Of a stretch of 64,000 nucleotides of DNA, positions 53,727 through 64,000 are shown piece after piece. Source of the stretch: Gavia stellata (Eukaryota; Chordata; Aves; Gaviiformes; Gaviidae). Position numbers and translations under genes: made by a program. The stretch is from positions 868,001 to 932,000 of the forward strand of contig NW_026776913.1 in NCBI RefSeq assembly GCF_030936135.1, in the 5' to 3' direction. The notes under the pieces are model-generated. The model had not been told where the DNA came from. It ran no database searches and saw nothing but the letters and a program-made list of their open reading frames with translations. Position 1 is the stretch's first letter, and each line of letters begins with the position of its first letter.

Positions 53727-53800
53727 ATCATAGAATCATAGAATGGTTTTGGTCAGCAGGGTCCTTCCAAGATCATCTACTCCAACCCCCTCTGCCATGG
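53727..53800 (-). mobile_element. CR1 3' terminal fragment
   Basis: AATCATAGAATCATAGAATGG followed by AAGATCATCTACTCCAACCCC is the reverse of a CR1 3' end with two octamer units. The body upstream is not recognisable. Confidence 0.7.
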
Positions 53801-54524
53801 GGGGGTCCAGTTGCTCAAAGCCTTACACCCTCCCTCTTGACAGTCTTCAAGATGACGCCGGTGTTTGCCTTTTGCTAGACATCAGGAACCTCCCCCAGTT
53901 GAAATGGCCTTTCCAAAATGATGGGGACAGTGCTGACATATGGAAAGAAGTGCTTCCTGGTGCCCTTCACAAGCCTCACTACTTCCATGTCCAGCTAAGC
54001 TCTGGCTTTCCTCTCTCCATCCCAGCAGCCTCAGCCATGTATTCCTCCAGGTGGCCCATCCCTGATCCCACCTTCTGCGTACTCCCTTTTCGTGCTCTGT
54101 GAGGAGATCCCCGTTCATCCGTGCTGGCCTAGCACCACTTTTGCTGGACTTCCTACACATGGAGTTGTCTGTTCTTCTGCTCTCAGGGGCTTGTCCCTGA
54201 TGATCAGGAAGCTGCTCTGGGGGATCTTCTCTCTCCAGGGCAGTCTCCAAGGACATCCTGCAAAGTACATCCCTGGGAAAGCCCAAAGCAGCCCTCCACA
54301 TACATTCACTTCTTCAGCCAGTCCTGCCTTGCCTTTTTGTGGAAAACAAATCTAGTACAGCTTCTCCTTGAGTCAGGTCAGGGATCACCTTCCACCTTCC
54401 CCTCAGCAGTACCCTTCTAGCAAAGACCCATGGTCTTCACAGTCCCCAGTGTTGCTTCCTCCAGCTGTCTAAAAGAGAGCTCCTCTGCTTCCTGACCTTC
54501 ACCAGGTGGTCTACACAAGCCTGT
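53801..54524. other. No gene recognised
   Basis: Possibly an older interspersed repeat attached to the CR1 tail, but I cannot name it. No coding motif. Confidence 0.35.
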
Positions 54525-54677
54525 GTAGATGCCATTGTAGAAACCACTGCAGAGAGCACTGCTGATGCAAAGTCAGGTGCAGGTACAATAAGGGATGTAG
54601 GAGCCGCTGCAGACACTGACTGCATTACAAATGCCTTTGCCGATGCGGAGGCCATTGCAGATACTGATCCCACGGCA
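54525..54677 (+). repeat. Minisatellite remnant related to 10455-10555
   Basis: Units such as GATGCGGAGGCCATTGCAGATACTGATCC match the second, reversed half of the 10.0-10.6 kb array. The following CR1 begins directly after GCAGATATC. Confidence 0.7.
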
Positions 54678-56071
54678 GATATCTTGAGGGTGCTCACAGG
54701 GTATGTGCAGGACAAACAAGGGATCCGGCCCAGCCAGCACGGGTTCATGAAAGGCAGGTCCTGCTTGACCAACCTGATCTCCTTCTATGACCAGGTGACC
54801 CACCTAGGGGATGAGGGAAAGGCTGTTGATGTTGTCTACCCGGACTTTAGTAAAGCCTTTGACACTCTCCCACAGTAATCTCCTGGAGAAGCTGGTGGCT
54901 CCTGGCTCAGACCAGTGCACTCTTCGCTGGGTAAAAAACTGGCTGGACGGCTGAGCCCAGAGAGTTGTGGTGAATAAAAGGAAATCCAGTTGGCAGCCGG
55001 TCACAAGCGGAGTCCCTCAGGACTCAATTTTGGGGCCGGTCTTGTTTCATATATTTATGGGCAATCTGGATGAGGGGATTGAGTGCTCCCTCAGCAAGCT
55101 TGCAGACGACACCAAGTTGGGCGGGAGTGTTGATCTGCTGGAGAGTAGGAAGGCTCTGCAGAGGGATCTGGACAAGCTGGGTCGATGGGCCAAGACCAAC
55201 TGTATGCGGTTTAACAAGGCCAAGTGCTGGGTCCTGCACTTGGGTCACAACAACCCCATGCGACGCTACAGCTTTGGGGACGAGTGGCTGGAAAGCTCCC
55301 CCGCAGAAAAGGACCTGGGGGTGCTGGTTGACAGACGGCTGAATATGAGCCAGCAGCATGCCCAGGTGGCCAAGAAGGCCAACGGCATCCTGGCCTGTAT
55401 CAGAAATAGTGTGGCCAGCAGGAGGAAGGAGGTGATCATGCCTCTGTACTCGGCTCTGGTGAGGCCGCACCTCGAATACTGTGTTCAGTTTTGGGCTGCT
55501 CACTACAAGAAAGACATTGAGGTGCTGGAGCATGTCCAGAGAAGGGCGACGGAGCTGGTGAGGGGTCTGGAGCACAAGTCTGATGAGGAGCGGCTGAGGG
55601 AGCTGGGGTTGTTTAGCCTGGAGAAGAGGAGGCTGAGGGGAGACCTTATCGCTCTCTACAACTACCTGAAAGGGGGTTGCAGAGAGGTGGGTGCTGGTCT
55701 CTTCTCCCAAGTAACGAGTGACAGGACTAGAGGAAATGGCCTCAAGTTGCGCCAGGGGAGGTTCAGGCTGGATATTAGGAAAAAGTTCTTTACTGAGAGA
55801 GTGGTGAAACATTGGAACAGGCTGCGCAGGGAGGTGGTAGAGTCACCCTCCCTGGAGGTATTCAAGGAGTGTGTGGATGTGCCATTGTGGGATATAGCTT
55901 GATGGGCATGGTGCTGTGTGGTGTTGGGTGGGTTGGTTTTGGTGTCTTGTGGTTTGTTGTTATTGTGTGGTGTGTGGTGGTTTTTTTTTTTGTTTTTTTT
56001 TTTTAGGTTGGACTTGATGATCTTACAGGTCTTTTCCAACCTTAGTGATTCTGTGATTCTGTGATTCTGTG
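54678..56071 (+). mobile_element. CR1 LINE, 5'-truncated, mostly open ORF
   Basis: Starts within reverse transcriptase (ILRVLTGYVQD), with the DFSKAFDT block near 54840 and the [11 protein letters not shown] block near 55000. The catalytic motif has changed to LADD (near 55095; FADD in the other copies). The frame shifts near 54870 and is then open from 54967 to its natural end at 55902. A T-rich UTR and octamer tail (about 56042-56071) follow. The tail joins directly to the duplicated OR flank (block P) within the word GATAATCTTCAG, which also occurs at 3892-3903. Confidence 0.92.
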
Positions 56072-57225
56072 ATAATCTTCAGAAACCGCTTTTCCACCTC
56101 AGAAGAGGTGTCGTAAGTGGATTTTGAAAGGGGAGAGGGGTGGGGAGGGCAAACACATGGTTATGATGCATCTGCAGAAATGAGACCTCTCTTTCTTAGC
56201 AGTGTAAGATCTCCTTAATCGAATATCACACCAGACTCTCTTCTGCAACACGTCATCATAAGACGACCCTACATAGCAATGCCTTTCAAATGACCTACAA
56301 GCACTTTACAAACCCTGGTGAATACCACAGTGGCATTTTCTAAGCGTGCAAACCAAGACAGAGAGCAAAAAGCAGAGGACTTCATCCCTCCATGGCACAC
56401 CCAATTGTCAACAAGCTTCACCCTCCTCCAGTTCTCATGGAACTGCACCTTGCTCCTAAATGTGTTTTCCCGATTATTTTGGTGGCAGATCTTTGCTGAA
56501 CCTCTTAGTCTTTAGGAAATGACAGAAAATAGGTGGAACACAATGAAGAGAAGAATGACGGCCTTATTTCTCTGCAAAGTGGCACTTACATATCACTTAA
56601 CCTCCTGGTCAGAACAAAAGCATGCCTGAAATTCAGTCCAGTTGAACTGTTGAGAATGACCTCTCTTCTAATTTGGTCCAGAATCTAGAATATTGGTCAG
56701 GAATGTAGGTTTGAATAACAGTGCACCTGTCTCCACAACACGTTTGGTGAAATAAATGTCCAGTCCTTGACACAATGCTCCCAGAGCCAATACTTCAGCT
56801 AATCCAGCACATTCAGAGGAATTAGCTTGTTCAGACATAGACTTTTATAACTTTAATGTCTAAAACGATGAGTTCATTCTCTGGCCTCCTTTGGTAGCGG
56901 GGAAGATCAGCACTCTAGAGGGTGATATCATCTCCTCCTACAGTGGTCTTCAGGAGAACTGTACTTAGCATAGACTTGGCAGCTTCGTTTTCCCATAGGT
57001 AATGCCAAGTGCCCTGAGCCACATACTGGGCAACGTGTGCTCATTTGCACAAGGGAGGGACTCTTGCTCAGCGGGGCCTTCCTTTGAAGACATGAGGGTT
57101 ACAATTGTCCCTTAAAGTCTCTCCAAAATTAAAAGGAAACCTGTCTTCTTCTCTAATCCCTGTCACAGTGTTGCCATTTAGTGCCAGTGGCCCTTGGCAC
57201 AGTGGCAGCTATGAAGTGAGACCAT
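56072..57225 (+). repeat. Duplicated OR flank (block P), copy 2
   Basis: Matches 3896-5062 in the same orientation, beginning with the last ~40 bases of the OR6-like pseudogene. Here it continues without a break into the OR11A-like pseudogene region (57.2-59.2 kb), so this copy shows the original joined order. Confidence 0.85.
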
Positions 57226-58225
57226 GTGTCGGGGTACAGTCCTGTCCTGCCTGTCTTCTCATTCCAGCTCCTCTTCCCTTAGATACCCTCTCTGTGTGCT
57301 TGACACTGCTGAACCCAGATACAGGCAGCGTGGTGGTCAGTGCAGTCAGAGCTGTGGGGCATAAGCTAATGGGCACTCACACACCTCAGTGGACAGGCAG
57401 AGGTTGGGGCAGAGTGTATGGGGCCAGGGTGCCAAGACATGTCCCTTATGTTCTCAACTCTCTAAATCTCTCGCTGTCTCTTTCTCCATCTTGCTCGTAT
57501 CTTAGGGATCCATCTCTATCCCTCAGCTCTCTCACAGTTGTCTCTCAGCCATCTACATGGGATATGATTTACAACGAGCAGAGAATCTGAGGCACCCTCC
57601 CCATGGAAGCACCTTCAGGACCAAGGCACCCCAGTGTAGGTGGGGTGAATCGCTGAGTAAAAGGGCTCCTCCATTCCAGGAGCTCTCTGGGCTGTCTAGG
57701 TGACTGCCTCGGCCATCTTCAACTCGCTGTAAAGGTATAAATTTTGAGAAAGTTCTTCCTCAGGGTGAAGATCAGTCTATGGCACAATGCATTGCCCTAA
57801 AGGCTTTTTTCATGATGGAGCTTTTCTGTCGGGCCCCTCTTCCTGTTGCTTGAAAGCAGGACTTGGCTAACGCCTATGCCAGGTAGTATGGGGAATAACT
57901 TCATGCGTCATAATGTAATGTGAGCAAATGAACATTCTCTATCATTCCACAGAAATAGGCACCTCAGTGCGGCAACTCATCTCTCTAATGAGAGGAGGTT
58001 CTTCCAAGAAGAGCAGTTTGGCCCTCTCAAAGAACCTCTTCCTGCCCTTTCACGAGGAATGGAGCCCCTAAGCCAAGTGTGAATTCAGTCAGAGGAGGGA
58101 AAACCGCCGTGTTGTCTCTGGCAGTGACTACTTCCCGATTCCTTTGTCCAACAAACACAGAAGCGCATGCCCTTCCTCAGGTTTCCTTCCTGACAGGTGG
58201 GGAAAAGAAAGTCCTGCAGCACTTC

Positions 58226-59188
58226 ATAGAGAAAGAAGAATGGGACACGTGGACATCACCAGTGGAGTTCCTCCTCCTGCTGGGACTGAGTAATGTCCCC
58301 AAGCTTCAGGCACCTCTCTTTCTCCTCTCCCTCGGGATCTACATCGTGACGGTGTTTGTTAACATCCTCATTGTTGTGCTGGTGCTGGCAGATGGGCATC
58401 TTCACACTCCCATGTCCGTCTTCCTGGGGAATTTCTCCAGTGTGGAAATCTGCTACACCTCCACTATCCTGCCCAGGCTGCTGGCCAGCTTCCTAGCCAG
58501 GGACAGAACCATTTCTGCTCAAGGCTGCATGGAACAGCTCTTTTTCTTTGGCTGTTTTGCAGGTACCGAGTGCTATCTGCTGGCCACCATGTCCTAGGAT
58601 CGCTACTTGGCCATCTGTCAAGCCCTGCTCTAGGCAAGCCTCATGAACTGGAAGCTCTGTCTCCAGCTGGCGGCTGGGTCTTGGCTAGCAGCATTGCTCA
58701 TGTCTACCATAGTCACCGGGCTCTTTTCCAGGTTACAGTTCTGTGCTCCCAATGCCACTGATCACTTCTTCTGTGGTTTTGCCCCATTGCTAGAGCTTGC
58801 CTGCAGTGACACCACGGTGCTTAGGCTGGTTACTTTCAGAGTCTGCTTTCTGGATGTAGTCTTCCCATTTGGACTCACACTGGTATCCTACATCTGCACC
58901 AGAGTTGCAGTCCTGAGGATCCCAACCACCATGGGGAGGCAGAAGGCCTTCTCCACCTGCTCCTCTCACCTCATCGTGGTGACTGTTTTCTGTGGCACCC
59001 TCGTCCTTGTCTATATGACACCCAGGACAGCCTCCCTGAGGCAGCTCCATAAAGTCCTCTCCTTTTTCTACACCATCCTCACGCCCCTGGTCAATCCACT
59101 CCTCTGCAGCCTGCGGAACAGGGAGGTCGAGGGGGCTCTTGGAAATGCACTCAGAAAAACTGTGGCCTACCTCGACAGCTCACACTAG
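58226..59188 (+). pseudogene. Olfactory receptor pseudogene (OR11A/OR6-like), right copy
   Basis: The full seven-helix length can be read in one frame to a TAG at 59186-59188, but the start codon position is ATA (58226-58228). TAG replaces Tyr in the M-x-Y-D-R-Y motif (58595-58597), and a second TAG lies at 58631-58633. TM7 (PLVNPLLCSLRN) is in frame, unlike the left copy, and the TGA at codon 11 is absent (Ser instead). The two Tyr-to-TAG changes are shared by both arms, so the gene was already dead when copied. A G-protein-coupled odorant receptor by origin; the family name is approximate. Confidence 0.9.
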
Positions 59189-62100
59189 TTGTGATCCACC
59201 AGGAATAAACAGGTGGTGGATATCTTCTGATCAAGTGGGGACCACTCCTATGTGCCTCTTTTGTGTACCAGGTATATCTTTAGAAGTGCAGAATCTTGGG
59301 ACTGGTTGTGGAATGAGAAGCAGGAGAAGGGAATTTGTGTCTTAAAGAAATATAGGTCTGGTCTTGAAGAGTGTAAAAAACTTGCCTGGCTTTCTTCCTT
59401 CTTTAAAGCAAAGCCAGTTGTGATCCTGCAAGTGGGAGCTGTTGAAATGCCACACCTGCCCAGGAGTGGGAGGAAACTGACTCTAAGCATGCTGTTTTCT
59501 CTTCTGTCACCCAGCCAGGCTGAGGCGTGGCATTCCTGCATGTCTGGGATTCCTCCCGGCATCTCCGTATTGGCAGGGAGAAGTGGGCAGCTGAATGAAG
59601 CCCTTCCACTGGACATGTCTAAATCCAACTCGGTGAATCCCATCCCTCTTGTTCTCTGGGCTTCCTAGCAGAGGACAACTGTGAAAGCTACTCTGATAGG
59701 GTCAGCCCCTCTGAAAAAAAAATAAAGTAGATCCTTGCGCAGAGGATAGATGCACAAGTTGGGTCTCAGTTTCCCCATTTTTTAACACAGAGATCATTAC
59801 TTCCCCCTTCTTTCCTTCTCTTATTCCGACTCCCCTCCACCAATGTAATTACTTATTTGTTTCCCACTGTCTGACTTAGATACTGCAAACCGAGTCCTCC
59901 TGTTTTCTTCTTTCTTGCAAAAGAGAGCAAGGTCAGCTCATGGGGCATGATTGAGCACAGACACCCCCAGCAGCAGGCTCTCCCCATTTCCTAGGCTGAG
60001 GCAAGCGCACAAGGTGGGAATGTCTCCATCATCTCTGATTTGCGCAAGGGCCTTCCCCCCGACATACTCCCACAACACACTTGTTCCTCCTCCACCCACA
60101 GACAGAAATTCCTTCCCACTTCCAGGCTCAGGTCTTGGCTGCAAGAATTTGCTGCACTTCAGAAGAGGCCTTGAGCTTCTTGGCTCTTCTTGGTGCTTAA
60201 GGCAATCTTCCGGGCTCCCTCCAGATTTCATGGGGGGACTTCTTGCCTCTAACAAGGACTTTATGACAAGTTTTTATGAAATGTTTGTTTTTCTGTCATT
60301 CCTGTGTGTGGAAAGAGTAGACACAGAGAAGGAGGATATACACCAAAAGGGATGCGAGTGAAGTGCCAGTAAGAACCAGGGGAGCTCCCCCCATGCCTGT
60401 GGCTTCCTGGCAAGGAGTCTGTCCTGAGAAGGGCATCCAGCCTCTACCCCACTCTGGAGTGGGGAATCAGCAGCACTCGTGCCTCCTGGGGGACACAAAC
60501 GATGACTTTTCAAGGGCACCTTTCCTCTGAACTGCTTTAGATTTGTCCTTGAGGATGAGGTATAATGGCCAGCACTGCAAATACTGATTTAACTGGCATT
60601 GCCCAGAGTGGTCATCAGAGATGCAAACTGCTATGCTGCAGATAATTATATTAAGGCAGATTAATGTTGCGGGTTTGGTTTTGTTTTGTTTCTTCTTTTT
60701 TGATACTGATACTCTTAGGGAAATCACACAAGCATCTGAAGGATTATTGAAGGTTTTCTGAGAGAAGCCCCAGCAGATTAGCATCTCAAGCAATGGGGTG
60801 CCAGGGGACAAGGGAAGGATGGTTTGGGCACTGCCCTGGGATTTGGGAAACGGAAATGAGTTCTCCTCTCCTTGACACCCTGCCCTTCTCAGTGAGGGCT
60901 GTGAAAAACTCTGCCAACTAGGTCGGAACTCACAGCCGTGTCAGGGAACTTCTGTCGAACTGCAGCCAACGTGGTCCTGACAGCTCAGGCGTTGAGTTTC
61001 CATTGGAGTCCAAACTGCTACAATTCACACTGCCTCCGTCTTCACTATGACACTGGGTGTTGTGTGACACAACTGTCCTGGATCTCCAGGCAGGATGGGC
61101 AAAAGTTTGATAGCTGAACCAGAACTTTTCCTCTTCCTGGAAATGTCAATGCCACAGGCTCGAGCCAAGAGGCCCAAGAAACAAAACTTCCCAGAGGGTC
61201 AATTCATGAAAACGTCCCCCAGGCTGTGGGACTTGCTCTTGACTGACAGAGAATTTGTGAGTCTGGACAAATTTGTGAGTCTTCACCTATTTTTCCCCCT
61301 CTCTTTGTAACTTGGCTCTCAGCATTTACATATTGAAACTGCTTTGCCACTTTGAAAATGTGTCTTTGAGAAACTAGCTCGGGATATTTTTATTACCTTT
61401 TTTTTAGCCCAAATGAATATGCAGCATTGAAGTGGGTTTCCATATATGGAGCAGTTTTGCACAATGTCTGCTCCAAGAGGAGAAATATCTCAGCCTGCAG
61501 TGGGTAAAGAGTGAAGCTGTGGGTGGTAAATGTGCTTCTTCAGACGATATGTGGTATGCATGCAAGAGAAAATGTTGTGAAGGTGAATGGGCATGAAAGA
61601 AATGGAAAACTGCCCATCCAATGGAGCTCTGCAATATGAGGATGGAGCCGTACATAACATGGCATGATCCAAGTGGGATCAGCATGGAGAGAAGACATTT
61701 GTAGGGAAGGTGTTGCAATGGAGTACCTTGACGTCACCCAGCTGAAAAAGAGAGATTGGAGAGTGCGCTGAAGTGATGGGCAGAAGCATCCTGGGCTAAA
61801 AGACCTTGGCTAAGAGAAGGTTGGAGGGATTTGGGTTGCAGAGGTTTGAGGTAGTCCTTCCAAGATCTAAGCAGGCTGAGCTTTGGAGACAAGTGAAAAT
61901 AAGGAAGCTCTCAAGGATGTTTTGCCATTTGTTGTACTCTTTGCTCTCTCTTATCATTTAAAGATACAGTATTGCCCTTAAGTAATCCATGCTCCATATC
62001 TTTTTTCTCTGCTTTTTTGAGGAGGGGGAGGTGGAAGAGAAGAATAGTTTCTTTTTTAACTAAAGGCAGCCAAAGGGCAGATCCCAGGTTAGCGAAAAGG

Positions 62101-62489
62101 TACAAAGGAAGGCAGAATTTTGATGTGGTGTACACTGGCACAAGAGGATTACCTGCATTTCCATTCACTGAAGTCCTAACTAGGCGACTGAGACCGTGGA
62201 AGCTCACAGCTCCCTTCATCTGCCCTGCATTTCAGCATGTAAAATGAAGCTAACTGAGTCATAAAGTTGGTTTTGATTCTCTTCACAGCCTAAGGCACAG
62301 CATGGGGCAGGAGACAGGCAGGACACCTAAAGAGGCCTCACACTTCTCTGCACAAAAGCTTAGGTGCTTGCGGGAACCTCAGGAGGCATGGCATACCGAT
62401 TCCAGGGTTCAACAACCTGGTCAAATGCCTTGTCTCCTTCTCTGTAATGGTGGCATCGATGCGTGGCACTCATGTGCGGACTCTGTACA
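59189..62489. other. Intergenic DNA of the right arm, no gene recognised
   Basis: Mirror of 31403-34717. No domain-bearing frame, RNA gene or further repeat was recognised. Confidence 0.5.
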
Positions 62490-63720
62490 AGGATCATAGA
62501 ATCATTGATTCATAGAATGGTTTAGGTTGGAAACGACCTTTAAGATCATCAAGTCCAACTGTAAACCTAACCCTGTTAAGTCCACCACTAAGCGCCTCAT
62601 CCACACGTCTTTTAAAAAGCTCCAGTGATGGTGACTCCACTACATCCTTGGGCAGCCTGTTCCACTGTCTGAGAGCCCTTTTGGTGAAGAAACTATTCCT
62701 AATATCCAGTCTAACCTTCCCCTGGCACAACTTGTGGCTGTTTCCTCTTGTCCTATCACTTGTCACTTGGGAGAAGAGACCAGCACCCACCTCTCTACAG
62801 GGGGACAATCACTTCCCTAGTCCTGCCAGCCACACTGTTTCTGATATAAGCCAGGATGCAGTTGGCTGTCATAGCAATGCTGGCCAACAGATGAATGTTT
62901 CTTTTCCATAGGTATTCAGAGAGATCCTTCTTGTGCTCGGGAGAGGCTGTCCTGCAAGGCCTATCACATTTCCTGAGCTCCTTCCCCCTTCAGAGCTGCT
63001 TCCCACGGCACCACCTGGATCAGTCCCCCCTGTATATCAAAGTCTTTGTCTCTGGAGTCCACCAGCCTGTGCTCTGCTGCTGGCCTTCCTTTGACACCTG
63101 GGACCCCACTATTTCCTTGTTTGCCAGTACCGCCTCCAGGTGAGCATCCCCCTTGTTGTCCCCACCTGGCAGCTCTGTTCGGAACTTGTCCCAGGAGCCT
63201 CCAGGCTGCCGCCATCCTGTCGCTTTGCCTGGCCAGGGAATGCCAGGGCACTTACAGTCCCCCACAGGAACCTGCTCCTTAACTTGGACACTTCCTCGGC
63301 TTGCTGAGAGAGGACTATTGCTGTTTCCTCTCCCTGACCAAGTAGGTTATGAGTGCCAAGACCATGTCACCCTTACTGACTTCTCTTCTCATCCTCACTC
63401 ACAGAAGCTGGCCCAACCTGTTGCCCATCTCATAGAGGAGCTCCATATATCCTAGTTGCTCCTTCACACAGCGTGGTTCCCCCCAATTCTTGTCCTCCCT
63501 GTCACCTTCTCCATCAGAGCCTGTATCCCTGCACTGCAGCACCCCAGCTCAGCAAGCTGTGCCACCACTTCTCATTTAATCCCAAACCATCACAGTAGAG
63601 TGACAAGTCCTGGGGCTTCAGCTCCTCCTGCCTGTGCTCCAGCTCCCCCTGGCCATGCACCTTTGGGCTGCAGCACCTCAGCCGTGGCACCGGGGTGGAG
63701 CGCAGACTTCTCACAGGCAA
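62490..63720 (-). mobile_element. Old CR1, internally deleted (right-arm copy)
   Basis: Mirror of 30190-31402. The 3' end with its ATTCTATGAT tail lies on the left (62490-62530), followed by the VTSDRTRGN block, then the endonuclease part (GYRL and QGELEHRQEELKPQD near 63640). Shared breaks show that it predates the inversion. Confidence 0.8.
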
Positions 63721-64000
63721 ACCTCATCACTGATCCTGACCCGAACACCATTGTGCACCGAGCAGTTCGTGCTGTGCTGTGCTGCGTGTACAGCGTGGCC
63801 TCCACACCTGTACTGTGCTGCAGAGATCCCTTGGGCACAGGACAACCTCAGCAGCTCCTTGTCACAGTGCAGCCTGCGGGCAGCTCCCACTCGGTACCGG
63901 CCATCATGGCACCTGCATGGCCTTGTCTCTGTCTGACAATGCAGCAGGAAGGTCTCATGAGAACATTATTTCTGACTGAACGTGGAGAAGAGGCATAGTC

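Larger units (their letters stand above)
57180..64000. repeat. Large inverted duplication, right arm
   Basis: Reverse complement of 29900-36731, with the same gene and repeat order. It runs to the window edge and may continue. Confidence 0.9.

Noticed and set aside
1-64000. CRISPR arrays, tRNA or rRNA genes, operons or bacterial-type systems
   Set aside because: No regularly spaced repeats of CRISPR type and no recognisable tRNA cloverleaf. The content is plainly vertebrate.

Overview
This window is avian nuclear DNA. The main evidence is many copies of the bird/reptile CR1 LINE, several ending in the characteristic octamer tail (ATTCTGTG repeats), two intact intronless olfactory receptor (OR) genes of the expanded bird OR14-like (gamma-c) type, and degraded endogenous retroviruses (ERVs). 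I cannot name the species. No tRNA, rRNA, CRISPR or bacterial-type gene was seen.

Layout: 0-2.1 kb is one copy of an OR-upstream block interrupted by a young CR1. 2.1-10 kb holds a low-copy repeat, an internally deleted OR pseudogene, a duplicated flank and old CR1 debris. 10.0-10.6 kb is a minisatellite whose unit switches strand. 11.0-12.5 kb is CR1 on the minus strand. 12.5-18.2 kb is a mosaic ERV with two different LTR/primer-site units at its 5' side, a gag remnant, a purine-rich tract, the end of RNase H, integrase, a small cysteine-pair ORF, a frameshifted env and a third kind of LTR. A nearly complete CR1 (18.1-21.1 kb) and CR1 fragments follow. 24.6-29.3 kb carries intact OR gene 1 and its upstream block. 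29.9-36.7 kb is an inverted copy of 57.2-64.0 kb, including an OR pseudogene. 35.6-38.2 kb is a foldback. 38.2-45.5 kb, all on the minus strand, is CR1 plus a second copy of the ERV. 46.4-47.3 kb has a repeat copy and a degenerate TTAGGG-like stretch. 48.2-53.2 kb is a direct duplicate of 24.6-29.3 kb with intact OR gene 2. 54.5-56.1 kb is minisatellite plus CR1, and 56.1-64.0 kb is the right arm of the large inverted duplication.

The only genes that look functional are the two OR genes on the minus strand (25053-25982 and 48668-49600). Each has a splice-acceptor-like site about 25 bp before its ATG, and each has a sharply bounded, nearly invariant ~226-bp block about 1.5 kb upstream. Everything else is retroelement, pseudogene or duplicated flank.

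The region is a mosaic of direct and inverted segmental duplications whose breakpoints often fall in CR1 sequence. The best leads are: the near-invariant block upstream of the ORs; the small C-x2-C/C-x2-C ORF overlapping the integrase end, identical in both ERV copies; the mismatched LTRs of the ERV; the uneven divergence between the ERV copies, which suggests arm-to-arm gene conversion; and the clustering of OR1/OR2 differences in ligand-pocket helices. All identities quoted are by-eye estimates.
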